Shown here: positions 32,091-43,600 of the stretch, in pieces
Numbering within the stretch: the stretch's first letter is position 1
Layout: the number at the start of each line of letters is the position of its first letter
Source: Notospermus geniculatus
Lineage: Eukaryota; Nemertea; Pilidiophora; Heteronemertea; Lineidae
Reading direction: 5' to 3'
Assembly (NCBI GenBank): GCA_002633025.1
Contig: NMRB01001297.1
Coordinates: forward strand, 59,707 to 123,706
DNA length: 64,000 nt
The notes under the pieces: generated by a model
Database searches by the model: none
What the model saw: only the letters and a program-made list of their open reading frames with translations
Told to the model about the DNA's origin: nothing
Translations under genes and position numbers: made by a program

Positions 32091-32540
32091 ATAGCTGCAC
32101 TTCCATTACAGGAAAAGCCGGTATTAATTTGTCCGGGCTTATTCTGCTTCCATTACAAGATGTCCGTGTTTAATAAGTCCGGTTCTAAATAAGTCAGGAG
32201 CTATTCAGCTCGGATAGCAAAGCCGAGTATACTCCGAATCTAAATTAGATGCGGATCAACACCGGTGTTTTCTCTAGTGGAATGGCAATAAGTCCGGGTC
32301 TATTTGTAGTACATGTATTATGTTCGGCTACAGGTGGCTAAAGATCGCTTGCGACATTGCGCATGCTCAAGAGTACAGAAAAATATGCGCAGTTCACTCC
32401 ACGTATCGCCATCTGTAGCCGAACTTAACAACCTCAAATCCAGTGGAAGTGCGAGCCGTGAAATATCCGGTCTTACTTATATGCGGATAGACACCGGTAC
32501 TAATATGACCGGATATAAAAGCTGTAATGGAAGCGCAGCT
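32091..32540. mobile_element. MITE with AGCTGCACTTCCATTACA ends
   Basis: Left AGCTGCACTTCCATTACAGG and right TGTAATGGAAGCGCAGCT, interior rich in ACCGG/CCGGT. Confidence 0.65.
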
Positions 32541-32901
32541 AAAAATACCTATCTTAATTTACAGTATTTGTACATTACTGTACATTTCTTGTTTACCGTA
32601 TTTGTCGCTGCACTGTATTAAGAATTTAAAAATTTTGACCTGCCTAGAAATGTAAAGTCATATTTAATATTAGGAGATATTATGGCTAGGATCCAGTTTT
32701 ATGGAATTGTACATGTAAAGTGCGCTGGCTATGTATACATATTTAGAGGTATGTGATTGTAAATGTTGGCTTAGTTCAATGTAAAGTATTTGTGTATTCC
32801 ATGAAATCATAGGATGGAGTTTGTGTGTCTGGAGCTCGGTGGTGAAGGACGGTGAGAGACCGTGTTGCCACGGTTATTAAAGGTTACTTGGATAAAGGTC
32901 T

Positions 32902-33011
32902 GGGCCCATATTCATAAAACTACTTAAGTCTAAGTGTGACACTTATCCTTTGTTCAACACAAAGGATAAGTATGACACTTTGACTTAAGTACGTTAATGA
33001 ATATGGACCCT
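32902..33011. mobile_element. 110-bp palindrome, GGGCCCATATTCATAAAAC type
   Basis: GGGCCCATATTCATAAAACT ... AATGAATATGGACCC with a central AACACAAAGGATAAG hairpin. Confidence 0.75.
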
Positions 33012-33549
33012 GGGGTCCAGCTGGGGTTTATTTTACTCACCTGATGAGGACTGCAGAGTCCCGATTCTCAGTCTCAAGAGTCGATATCTGACAAATGTGT
33101 AATCACTGGTTGCCTTTCCTCTCACCAGATGGCAGCAGTCCAAAACTCAGATCAGTTTAGCAGAATGAGGAACCGGCGTCCGCCAGGTGCTGGAACCGGT
33201 GTGACCGAAGCAACGTCATTGATGTCGTTTTAAGTGTTGACGTTGCGTCATGAAAAAAGGAGCTGTACATTTTTCTACAGGACTATTGAGATAAAGACGT
33301 TGCCATTATCACCATCCTATCTCTTCATTTTAGGGAAAAAAGCACCGAAAAATGCAGAAATTTTCATCTGCTACAAGGTGATGTTAATATTAATGCCAGG
33401 CGATCGAAACAAAAGAATTGTTTTCACGCCAGAAATAAATGGAAATTACGTTAGAAAAAAGAAACTTCGGTCGCAGCGCCACATCGTGACATTAGTTCTT
33501 CCGGTTCCCTGTTGGTGAAGAAGGCGTTTGATATGACATTGGTCGGGGG

Positions 33550-33922
33550 TAAAGCTGTATTTACACGAGCCGATTTTGTCATACGATTGTCTCGGCCGAC
33601 AGAGACGTACGACAAAAACTCACCATGTATACTAGACTTCCGAGTCGATTTTTTTGTCGGTGCGACATCACGTGCAGAAGTCGGGTGTTCTATTTTCACC
33701 CGACATCAGCTGCTTGTTGTATGGACTGGGCCAATCAGGGAGCGAGATTAGATCACGAGTATGAAGGCTACCTAATGACCCACGAGGTCCTAAGGGACGC
33801 ATGAATAAATCCGGGGAATAAATCGTCCCGTGTAAACAGGTTAGCCGATCCCGACAAATCGGTACGACAAATCTGATACGACTCTGTCGTACGGCAAAAT
33901 CGGCTCGTGTAAATAGGGCTTA
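33550..33922. mobile_element. MITE with TAAAGCTGTATTTACACGAG ends
   Basis: Left GCTGTATTTACACGAGCCGA and right TCGGCTCGTGTAAATAGGGC followed by TTAA. Confidence 0.7.
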
Positions 33923-35554
33923 AGAGAACCTTGCTATGACCTACTCCAGTTAAAATGTGGCTCAGTCCTTGGCGGGATGAATCTCAAGATATTTTGGGCA
34001 TTTACTTAAATGGTATGATCTTGAGTATGTTGTGGTTTTCTTAGCTTTTTCCTACCACCCTTACAGTGTGATGGTAGATCTTGTATATGTACGGGTACTG
34101 CATTATGTAACATTGGTGAAACCCCAAACATTGCTTGGAATAACAAGATTGCTGATAATTTCGAGGAAAGGGGAGGGTAAAGCTGCTTTTCCACGGGGCG
34201 GGTGCGGACACGGAGGCAGTGGCACGTGCAGGTGCAGGTATTGTGTTTCCACGAAACAGGTACATACAGACGCGGGAGTTGTCTTCGTTNCTTACTACCC
34301 CATCTAAGCATGTGAGTACAACCCCTTCCGTAAGAACCCCTTGCAATCCGTCAATCACCTTATTCTCTGTAGTGAGACCATTTGCTGTGGCATCTGATCA
34401 GTTCATGGTGGCAGATCCTGCAGATACCCTCTGTAATTTCTATGCTACCTGCAAACTTGGGTGTCGTAAGCACCAAATCCTACACCTCACCTGCTGTGCT
34501 GTCCCTTCTTTGTCATAAAATCACTTTTTTTCCTCAAAGATGCAAATATGAAAACTTTTAAGAAATTTTAAAGTGCAAATGGTGTAAAGATATGAATATT
34601 CTGGTCTTATGGCCCATAGGTACCGGTAGGTGACATATTAAACTGTTCTTGAAAATTATGCTCACCTGCTTACTGTTTCTTGATGATAGAGAGAAGAGGG
34701 CTGTGGTTCTAATAATGTGAATAAAATAAAAGCATCATGAAAAAAATGATCATCCTGCATGACGTATGTCCAGAGAATTACAAATCGCTTTTTTGGGGTC
34801 CTTCAAGTGAAGGCTATGTATGTAATATGTGTTAGACCAAGGGTTTCTTTTGCGCTAAAAGCATCTGCAATTTTCACTTAACATGTAGATTTCAAAAAGT
34901 TTACAAGTGAAACAATTTACTAATTCCTGCTAGCACATCTGTCACTTATTACTGTAACAGACACATCACATCACCTCATTCACTCTTTTTGTATGCTTCG
35001 CTCAAACACCTATGGGAGATTTTCAAAAATTTTGTTTTTACTACATATCAAGAAGTTCGATCATGTAGATGTAAACACGCCATGCTTTGGGTGCGTGTGG
35101 GCATTCCTGCAAAGGTTTGAACCGTCGCATTTTTATTTGCCTCCAAAATTTTGCCAAATTGTTGGTTTGCTGTGTTCCCACAATATCGATATCCTGTTGT
35201 TTATCCCTCCAGGCAGTACGATTGATGCTCTTTTCCCTCTGTGCCCTATTCCAAATAAATAAATAACACACCAGCTTTTGGATTGGATCCCTGGCTCTGC
35301 TTGACTTTTTAATACCAAATGGTTTTCAGTCAATTCCAACATATTTTCACTGCAATCGTCTCATCTGATCTTTGTTCATGTCCCGTTGACTGGGACACAG
35401 CTAGCTACCAGCAATAAAATATTTATGTAAAGAGATAAAATGGGCTTTCTTTTCTTCTGTTCTACCAGTTGTTGGCAGAAGATTCATGGAGAATGGCTCT
35501 CCCTGTGTCTGTGAGACAGCAGCAGGCTTGGGTCAGCATGCAGAGACTGTTCAT

Positions 35555-35735
35555 TTTCGTCACTTGAGGAATCCGAGTTGTGATCCTTGAGAAAATGGAG
35601 AAAGCTATGAAGCTGCAAGTTGCCAGCATTATTCTGAACAGTACAGCAAATAATCCCTACAATTTGCAAGTGCATAACTTTTTCCATTTTCCCCCAAGGA
35701 TCACAACTCAGATTCCTCAAGTGACGCATCTGCCT
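35555..35735. repeat. Imperfect fold-back repeat
   Basis: TTCGTCACTTGAGGAATCCG and inverse ATTCCTCAAGTGACG near 35709-35727; AAAATGGAGAAAG / TTTTTCCATTTT also pair. Confidence 0.65.
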
Positions 35736-36169
35736 TAAAGGGGCTGTTCATTTTCAAGGCTTCGAAGATCACCTCTCACCAGGGCTCACATTTGGGGGCG
35801 ATGTGGGGCGAAAATTTCGCCCAAAATAACTTCTAGGGAGACATAGTCGCCCCCCCAAATTAAAATTTTTTAAGGGGTATATGATCCCCTCTGAAGCATT
35901 TTCTACACCCCAATATGCCCAAAACCACTCCTAAATGCCCTAAAATATCATCATTAGGCTAAGTGTTAATTTCTTGCAAAGAGGCTGAAATCAAACAACT
36001 TTGTTAGATATGTCGTCCTCCCTCTTGAATGTGAAGTCTCCCAAAATTTTGAGGAGGGAGACATTATTTCTCCATAATTTTAGACCCAAGTGTGAGCCGT
36101 GTCTCACACAAGCCTGGGCCCTACTGAGCACAATTCCACAAATCCACTGAAAGAATAATACGTAAATAC

Positions 36170-38321
36170 AAGAAACAATATTTTATTGTTGTCACAAGAA
36201 GTACATGAACACCATTATAGATCTTATCAACCTTCCAAGTCCTTCCACAACTGAATCCTTCCAGTAGAATAAAGTCTTTGGTTATTTCTCTTTCAGAGTT
36301 CTATCGTGCCATGGCCTTCCTTCAGACAATTTATAAAACACAGTTTCCTCCAAAAACCAAACACCATCTACAATTTGAGTTTCGTCCGCCTCCAGTGACG
36401 CCTCTTTGCATTGTATCTGAAATGATAACAGAATGAAGAGATCATTTTTGGCAGGAATGGAATCCAACATGCCATCATTCTATTTAGACTCAAGAGTTCC
36501 CCAGTCCCCCACTCATCATCATAACAGAGTTCTCACTCGCGCTATTTTTTAGCGTATATACGCCATAGATGCCGATTTCACGCCATGTCTGCCTTCCCCA
36601 AGCACAAAAATTATGCTTATTTAATTATCAAAAACGTCAATTCTGCGCCTTTTAATCAGGGCAGAAGCACTTCTGTGCGCCTGCTTCCTTTTGCTGAGCG
36701 CAACCCAAAATCATTGCACTGAATCTGCTGAATTACGCCCGACCATGCTTGCTTCAGAGCGGTGAACTACGCAGTTCTTTGCGCAACTCTCATTCAGCAC
36801 CCTTCCCAGGCTGAGCTCCATCTCACCTCAACTTGGTTGTGATTCATTGTATGTTGACCTACAGGTGTCTTATCAAACATTCAGCAAGTTCCATGAGTCA
36901 GACGGTCGTCAATGCCAACGGCCCACGCAGTCAGTTCGTGGAATTGAATGATTGACGGGTCATAAACACAAGTGGCACGCGGCATCCTTTTGATGTCTGA
37001 CGGAGTTCTGATGAGAATGTCGTCTGCTAGTGCTACTGCTCTGACTTATGGAGAGCTGGATGAAACAGGCCTATAATATTTTCAAAGGCCCAGAGTCACT
37101 TCGCCTTTGTGTGATAGGCTACGTAGGACGAATTAACCCTTGATGGTTGAAGATGGCATAAGCTTATGCTCAATGCATTAACTCAGTGGTGTTTACTACA
37201 AACTTCACCAGTGACCTGACAATCGTGAGAGCTCACCCAATGTCTATGGAGCACATCTATGTACATTTAGGGAAGCTACAAATACGCCTTAGTTAACGTG
37301 GGATAAGCACGTTTTGTGTGCTAAGTTCAAGAGTCAAAGCACATTTTTATGCTATACTATAATTGAGAGAAGCTCAGAAAATATGCTAAGTTCAGTGACA
37401 GAAGCACTTTTTGTGTGCTAAGGCAATTTTCAAAATGAGAACCCTGTCATAAGATTACGAAAGTGGACGTTTCACTCTAAGAATTAGGGGTAGGCCTACT
37501 AGGCTAGGCCTATAGCGGTAAACCTACCTGATGGTGTTTCCAGTCTTCATTCTGAACCACTGTGGAATTGGTCGGTTCTGCTTTTGCTTTTTGGCAAGCT
37601 TCTGCTTTATTCGGAAAGTTTTGTGGGCTGCCTGCAGAAAAAAACAAGAAAATATCAAGTCACGGAGGGTCCTACTACTAGGCCTATCGTCAGCAACAAA
37701 TTTTTTAGCATTGGCAGAACGAATTTAGAATCCCCGGCCCGGCTGGGCCCCGATCAGTCACCACAGACACCAGCGCAGCGGCAGGCCTTTTGGCTTTTGG
37801 CCTACCGTACGTACGTACCGTACGTAGGCCCTAGGCCTAGGCCTAGTAGGCCTACCGGTAGGCCTAGTAGTGTGCCAAAAAAAAAGGTCGTCGATTGACG
37901 GAATGAGCCGCATTGAAGATGATGTTGAACAAAATTGTTTGCCATGGAGTACGTCACTTCCGATCAGGGATTCTAAAGTTTAACCAGACCAAGAAATCAT
38001 CAATGACACTCATGCACTATGCTGTATGCATTCATGCAGGGAATGAGTGTGTAGGCCAACTTCATGCAGGTCATGTAGGGCCTACATGATGTACACAAGG
38101 TATATGGCCATCTCGGGATAGTTTTGAAACATTGCTTTATTTCACATCATATCAAAGACATCCTCAATCAATCTCACACCTATCGAATCGTTTATACATC
38201 CATCTTTCTTTTGACCGTGGTCGTGAGCTTTTGTTATGTTTCATTAGCGCGTATTTTGACGCTTTTTCTCACCATTTTCACGAAAATGTCAGATGCCGCA
38301 CGATCGTCGGTGAAGAGGAAG
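36170..38321 (-). CDS. RPL39: 60S ribosomal protein L39 (eL39), complete, 3 exons
   Basis: eL39 is a tiny basic protein near the peptide exit tunnel of the large ribosomal subunit. On the minus strand exon 1 holds only the ATG (38275-38273), then a gtgaga donor. Exon 2 (37631-37528) follows ctgcag and encodes [15 protein letters not shown] and [13 protein letters not shown], ending in the first two bases of Arg before gtaggt. Exon 3 (36416-36368) follows atttcag and encodes [16 protein letters not shown] and TAG. The coding sequence is 156 nt, 51 aa, the family's normal length, matching the insect/invertebrate form I recall. A pyrimidine run at 38321-38312 (minus CTTCCTCTTC) fits a 5'TOP start, and AATAAA lies at 36187-36182. 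The coordinates cover the inferred transcript. Intron 2 carries a 922-bp transposon. The ATG has A at -3 and, after splicing, G at +4. Confidence 0.95.
36182..36187 (-). terminator. RPL39: RPL39 poly(A) signal AATAAA
   Basis: The minus strand reads caacAATAAAATATTG about 180 nt after the RPL39 stop codon. It is the first canonical hexamer downstream and gives a short 3' UTR, as expected for a ribosomal protein mRNA. Confidence 0.75.
36368..36416 (-). CDS. RPL39: RPL39 exon 3 with stop codon
   Basis: A 49-nt coding part on the minus strand after atttcag. It completes the Arg codon and reads [15 protein letters not shown] then TAG at 36370-36368. A longer open frame on the same strand in another phase is a shadow. 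Confidence 0.95.
36525..37446. mobile_element. 922-bp CAG...CTG element inside RPL39 intron 2, TSD TCATAA
   Basis: Starts CAGAGTTCTCACTCGCGC and ends TGAGAACCCTG, with TCATAA at 36519-36524 and 37447-37452. The core (36730-37150) matches 44525-44965 in inverse orientation. It supplies most of the 1111-nt intron. Confidence 0.8.
37528..37631 (-). CDS. RPL39: RPL39 exon 2
   Basis: A 104-nt exon on the minus strand between ctgcag and gtaggt. It encodes residues 2-35 up to a split Arg codon, including [16 protein letters not shown], the signature of eL39. The overlapping plus-strand open frame is a shadow. Confidence 0.95.
37720..37984. mobile_element. MITE with TTTAGAATCCC-type ends in RPL39 intron 1
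   Basis: AATTTAGAATCCCCG at the left and GATCAGGGATTCTAAAGTT at the right. Interior GGTCGTCGATTGACGGAAT matches 39807-39996 in inverse orientation. Confidence 0.65.
37800..37870. repeat. GTAC and AGGCCT low-complexity tract
   Basis: CCGTACGTACGTACCGTACG followed by repeated CCTAGGCCTAGG-type sequence. A similar AGGCCT-rich tract lies at about 39500-39560. Confidence 0.8.
38273..38321 (-). CDS. RPL39: RPL39 exon 1: 5'TOP-like leader and start codon
   Basis: The leader runs from the pyrimidine tract at about 38321 to the ATG at 38275-38273. The gtgaga donor follows the G of ATG directly, so the first intron separates the start codon from codon 2. The exact transcription start is inferred from the TOP-like motif. 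Confidence 0.85.
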
Positions 38322-38350
38322 TGTAGGTCCGGAGAGCAATAAATAAACTT
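38311..38350 (-). promoter_or_regulatory. RPL39: RPL39 5'TOP tract and AT-rich core promoter
   Basis: The minus strand reads ctacaCTTCCTCTTCACC, a C followed by pyrimidines as in TOP mRNAs. An AT-rich TTTATTTATT block about 17-26 nt upstream of the proposed C could serve as a TATA-like element. TOP control by mTOR/LARP1 is family knowledge; the start site is inferred. Confidence 0.6.
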
Positions 38351-40034
38351 GATAACTAACTCTAAAAAAATGCTTTCGGTCTTTTTCACACAAAAATCGG
38401 ATAATCATCCTCTATTATTAATTTTGGGACTTTGGTTGTAATTATACCGTTATTTCTGTGAATTTATTCGGTAGTTTGGTTCCAGAATCCACCGCCAGGG
38501 CTAAAACCCTGGTGGTGGGTTTAGGAACCAAACTATTTATTCGGAAATTGCAATTTGGTCCTTCTTGCTGCAATATTTTCCAGACTTATTCTTATGGCAG
38601 TTAATCATGACGTCATTTTATAGTAGGATTTCTATTTCTGCGGATTGTAGTGGTAAAACAGGTATCATGTCTAAACTTACGACCAGATAAGCTCTAGAAA
38701 TCTTCTTTTTGATTTCCTGCACCGAAAAAACTTGAGATTAATGATGTAGAAGAAGAGTAATGAGCAGAAGTCACGGAGGGAGTTCTCCACGTGTGTTCTA
38801 TTTTTAGCTCCACGCGTAGGCGGTCACTGGAGTAATTTTAGCTAATTTGCATAACATGGTGGATGACAAGAAGCGCAAAAGTTCCTGAATTTCTGTGAAA
38901 GAAAGTGCTGAAAACTCGCCAAAAGTGGAATAACTCGCGTTGAATTTACAATCATCATGTAAAGTTATATTTCAACGGTATGTTGAAGCTAAATTAACTT
39001 CGAAGAAATGATTATGTGGTGTTTGTAAATGAGAGTCTTNCACTACGTGTATATGATGTACTGATAAATGTATAAGATGTTGTTAAATGTAATAAAAATA
39101 AAAAATACGTCATTTTGAGCTGTGTTTTACGACAGGATGATCACCTCATTATTCTCCCGCCATTTTTAGCGCCGATGACGTGATGTTGAGGGGGCATCTC
39201 AGAAGTTTACATCTGACCGAATTTGTATTACAATTTCAGCTTTCTGCCACCGGCAGTGTCCTTCTACGGCAACGGTTGCCTCTGACGGCAGCGCTGCCGA
39301 ATTTTGACGTTTGCCGAACTGAATGCCAAAACGTCCCATTACCAAAATGTCCCAATACCAGAACATCCCAGTCATGGGGATGAGGTTGTTAGATTGTGTG
39401 TTAGACTGTGTTAGATTTGGAGGAATTATAAAATTATAATTTCTGGGATGGGGATAGGTAGGCCAACCCCGAAGTAAAACTCCTCTAAAAAAATCTAGGC
39501 TACAGTTGTAGGCCTAGTCGTAGGCCAAGGCCTAGCCTACTAGGCCCCTAGGCCTACTTGACACTGGACCTACATTCCTAGAGATCTGATCCCTTCCTTG
39601 CTGTGATAACAGTAATGTGATTGATTTGTCTCTCCAGTCAGGTAAATAAATAGGCCTACTGTACTCACCATCCAGACATTTCTAACCCTCAACTTCCAAA
39701 TTTATAAAACGGGACGTTTTGACTGGAATTGCTGGGACGACGACGTTCTGGCATTGGGACGTTTTGACTGGCTACCCTAACCATGGAGGTGTTATCTATA
39801 CGGATAAAGTTTAGAATCCTCGATCGGAAGTGACGACGTTACTCCATCCATCGTCGATCGACCATACACAACGGCACAGGCCGGGGGCGTGCATCATCTG
39901 GTGCACATAATATGGAAATCCTTAATTGTAAAATGCGGCTTATTATTCTGTCAATTGACGACCTTTTTGGGGGCACTGATCAGGGATACTAAACTTGTTC
40001 CGTTTATTTTCTAAATGCTGGTCTGTTTTTTCAG
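38322..40034. other. Spacer between divergent RPL39 and THSD7
   Basis: Contains a GGTTTAGGAACCAAACT palindrome near 38484-38540, inverted GGGACGTTTTGACTGG-like segments at about 39320 and 39715-39770, and a MITE at 39807-39996. A non-coding THSD7 first exon is expected here but I cannot place it. Confidence 0.5.
39807..39996. mobile_element. MITE with AAGTTTAGAATCC ends upstream of THSD7
   Basis: AAGTTTAGAATCCTCGATCG ... GATCAGGGATACTAAACTT, 190 bp, related inversely to 37720-37984. It ends 38 nt before the THSD7 exon acceptor. Confidence 0.7.
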
Positions 40035-40629
40035 GTTTTCATTTGGGCCTACACTGCTGATTATAATTGTCTGCCATGTGAAATTAAAAGAAATGGGTCA
40101 GAAATGGATTGGACTTTGCATCCTCATAAATATTTTCCTCTGCGGCCGAGCAGAGGAACATAAATCTGCGACTTTACCAACAAACCAAACCGCCCCGTAT
40201 CAAAATGTATTCAACATGGAATTTTCCTGGGAGACCAGTGATTGGTCGGAGTGCGAGATGCAACACAGTCCTATTTGTTGTAGCATCTGTTTACGAAAGA
40301 GGAACGTCTATTGTGCCAGGGAAAGTGACGGTGCCTGGGTCCCCATACGATTTTGCTCAGGCCTAGAACGGCCAAAACAGGTCCAGACCTGTGACTCGTG
40401 CCCACAAGATTGTGTGTTAACAAAGTGGAGTTCTTGGTCGGAATGTACCGGGAGTTGTACAAACAGGAGGCGATTCCGGACTCGACAGATTCTTGTTACG
40501 GCGTATAGCGGTGGCAGGGCGTGTAATTCGACCATTGAAATTGAAGATTGTGTCGAAGATGATATGTGTTTGGTTCAAGATATCCCGCGGTATCGCTGGA
40601 AAATTGGGGAGTGGACAAGTTGTAGATCG
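40035..40629 (+). CDS. THSD7: THSD7 exon 1 of coding sequence: signal peptide, TSP1 modules 1-2, start of 3
   Basis: An acceptor ctgttttttcag precedes 40035, so a non-coding upstream exon is expected. The start chosen is ATG 40093 (G at -3 and G at +4). It is followed by the hydrophobic signal WIGLCILINIFLCGRA, with likely cleavage near GRA-EE. An in-frame ATG at 40015 lies before the acceptor and is intronic. Module 2 has DCVLTKWSSWSEC with the WxxW C-mannosylation motif. The donor is gtaagt in phase 0. Confidence 0.9.
40076..40081 (+). promoter_or_regulatory. Start-stop minimal upstream ORF before THSD7
   Basis: ATGTGA lies 11 nt upstream of the THSD7 ATG, in the predicted leader after the acceptor at 40034. 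The uORF has G at -3. If the leader is transcribed as inferred, it is an AUG-stop element of the type that can hold ribosomes near the main start. Confidence 0.45.
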
Positions 40630-43600
40630 GTAAGTTTTGATTGACAAATTGGAACTTCACCACAGACATGACAGAGCTGCAAACCATGTCTATAGTAATA
40701 ATTATAGAGGTAGCCGTGTTGAATGAATGAGTAGAGAATGAAAGTAGGTAACACCGTTGATTTAAAAGACGGTGTTTACCTACTTTCATTTCTACTCATG
40801 TCTATAGTAAAGTGGATTTTGGTACATGTAGATTGTGAACATTCCATGTTCATTCATGTACATGTAGGTCTTGAATCCTCAGACAGATGACATGTCCGGA
40901 GTAAACTCTGTTGAGTGTGGTAAAGGTATTTGTATTTGTATTAGATTTTTCCGTCAGGGCCGAAGCCATAGCATTATTGGCCCTGGTGAGTACAGAAGAG
41001 GCCATCTCAAGCTACTCATGTTCCTCACTTGGATGGGGTCTTTTACTTGCCCTTTCAAAGAAACAAGGCAAAGGCACCACGGCTTACTGTCCCATGCGAT
41101 GGTCACAGACGTGAAGAGCCGGGAATGAAATCCCATATATGGCCCGGGCTGGATTCGAACCCAGGTCCTACCGCTTGCTGAGGGGACGTGATAACCATTC
41201 GGCTATCAGGGCTCCCTGACATGCCTGATAAAGGTATTCTGAACAATCTTGCATTCCATTCTAGGGCTCTGGCATGAAATCTCGCACTACTGGGATAAGG
41301 AAGAGGGAAGTTACCTGCACCAAGAAACATGGAAAAGTTGTGAAGAAAAAGTTCTGTAGAAGAGGTAAGTCCAATGCTGTGTTGTGTTACAATTGTACAT
41401 CCTTGCCAGCTGCAGGAGGTCGAAGCAAGCCACAAATTAAGCAGCCTGTCAAGGACAATACAGAGTTTAAGAGATCACACGCTAACGATAACGTTTACGT
41501 TAACATTATTTCTTGCATGTATTTATTTCATGTACAAAAGATATTGTTTAACGTAAATGTTATCGTTAGCGTTTGATCTCTTAAAGTTTGAACACCCTTT
41601 TGTCAGACACCAAACTGTGATTTGTCAGGTGCCACTAACTCAGTGCCTGTCATGATGACAGGCACAGATTACAGGTTTTTACTGCAATAATCCATTGCAA
41701 GGCAGGCAATAAATCTGTGGTGGCAGACACCAAAATAAACTGGACTACCACCTTGTCAGATGCCTTTCAAAACATTACTTTGAGGCTTGTTGAAGACCCC
41801 CACCCCACCCCTCTTTTTGGTTGGTGCTGTATATCCTCTATTCTTTTCCTTTAGCATTGAAAGGAGAGCAGCCACTGGACTACGAACCATGCCTTCTCCC
41901 CGTCGATTGCCTAGTATCCAAATGGTCGACGTGGAATCAGTGTTCACAGACGTGTTATCACAGCCAAACTGGCGGATTTGGTCAACAAACCAGGACGAGG
42001 AAGATATTACGAATGCCGTCAAATGGTGGGATCGGGTGTCCGATGCTCCAAGACATCAGGTCGTGCAAGAATCAAAATCTGGACAGATGCCCAGGGTAAA
42101 TTTTCAGAAAATTTAACCATCCTCATTTGTTTCCTTGGCATCTAGTAGAAAGATCCTGAACAGGGTTTAATGCGGGCCTTTAAAAGTCCTTAAAATTTGA
42201 GATTTTGATTCAATGGCCATTAAAAGTCATTAAATTTTGCTTAGATGTCATAAAAGTCTTTAAATCTAAGAAAACAGTCTGGTAATAAATGTAAAAGTCA
42301 TTAAATTTGAGTAATTAGGCCTACCGGAGTTGTTCTGAAGCCCCGTCTTAATCTGAGTGCGACAGTCGTTAGCCTAGTCTTCCTGTTCTGAAGCCCCCCT
42401 CCCCCCGTCTTAATCTTAGTAATTAGGCCCAGTCTACCTGGTGTACCACAACCTGTTCAGAAGCCCTTCATGCTTCCCGGAAATAGCTGAAACAGGTCCT
42501 ATAATTTAGATCAACTCAGTCATTAAAAGCCTTTAAAAAGGTCCTAAATTTCATGCTCAGCTGAGAGCATAAACCCTGTGAAATAGTACTGTAACTGGTT
42601 TCTAAGGGGAAAGACATAGCTTCCTACCGGACTCAACCCACGGGCCCTCGCATTAGGCATCAATCGCCAGCACTCAGGGGCAGCACGCCTTAACCACTAG
42701 GCCAGATCCCCATCTTCAAAAAAGATGGTTCATTAATGTTCCCTTGTTGAATGATACCTATTCATTTTCATCCAGGCATATCTGGCATCATTCTGAGTGG
42801 AGTTCATGCCACCTCATTGACCGCACTCAGTTATGTGGTCCTGGGACCCAGGTCCGGGCTGTTTACTGTACCCTTGAAGGTGACCTTGGGAGGCGGAGGA
42901 TGCCAGAAGAGGAGTGTTTGAAAGGTAGGCTAAAAACTTTAGATCATTTTCCCCCAAATGGTAGCAGACAGAAAGTTGCCTTTAACCTCTTGACTGGGTA
43001 GGACGTCATATTACATCATTACGAAATCAGAGGAATCCCCGGAAACACCAGAGGGGCGTAGCTTGCGTAAGGCGTAACAGTACGCGTTGCAAGGAAATGG
43101 CGCATCACATTGCATAGAAAGAAAAGTTGAAAAATTACACAGTTAACTCTTTGAGTGCCGGAAATACAGGTTTTAGACCACTTTTCCCATCAAAATTTCA
43201 GGCAAAAAAAATTTAGATAGACACCCCAAACTGGCCTCATAATGTTTGTTTCTACTTCTTCTTTCAACAAAACAACCATGAAAACAGAATTTGTGGGGGG
43301 AACATTTTCGAAAAAGTGATGACAAAAACTGTATTTTTCGCAAAAAACGCCAATTTTTGCCCCAAAATGAGGTGCAGCACAAGCACCAAGCCTCCCACAG
43401 TCCCAAACACCACACAATTCCATTGCCCACAGCCAGAGAGTCATTTAGAACAGTATTAGAGATTGGTGAGACATCTGGTGTTCATCTGGTAAACTGAAAT
43501 GTCCCTAAAACACAGTGACGTACCAGTACGTCTTTGGCACTCAAAGAGTTAAGGGGTTAAAAATGTCATGTCAAGGCTACTCAGTGTTATGGAGTAGAAG

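Larger units (their letters stand above)
26710..36167. other. Spacer between LRP5/6 and RPL39
   Basis: Holds the LRP5/6 3' UTR, whose end I cannot place because no clear AATAAA follows. It is otherwise repeats listed separately. In 28435-29289, 30362-30730 and 34300-35450 I see no coding exon, RNA gene or clear inverted repeat. Confidence 0.6.

Noticed and set aside
36282-36470. A 62-residue minus-strand protein
   Set aside because: It overlaps RPL39 exon 3 in a different frame; the RPL39 frame has splice sites and homology.
38124-38342. A 72-residue hydrophobic ORF
   Set aside because: It runs antisense to RPL39 exon 1 and its intron, with no similarity I recognise and no splice context.
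40015-40092. Earlier in-frame start for THSD7 at 40015
   Set aside because: A ctgttttttcag acceptor lies between it and the conserved signal peptide, so it is intronic.
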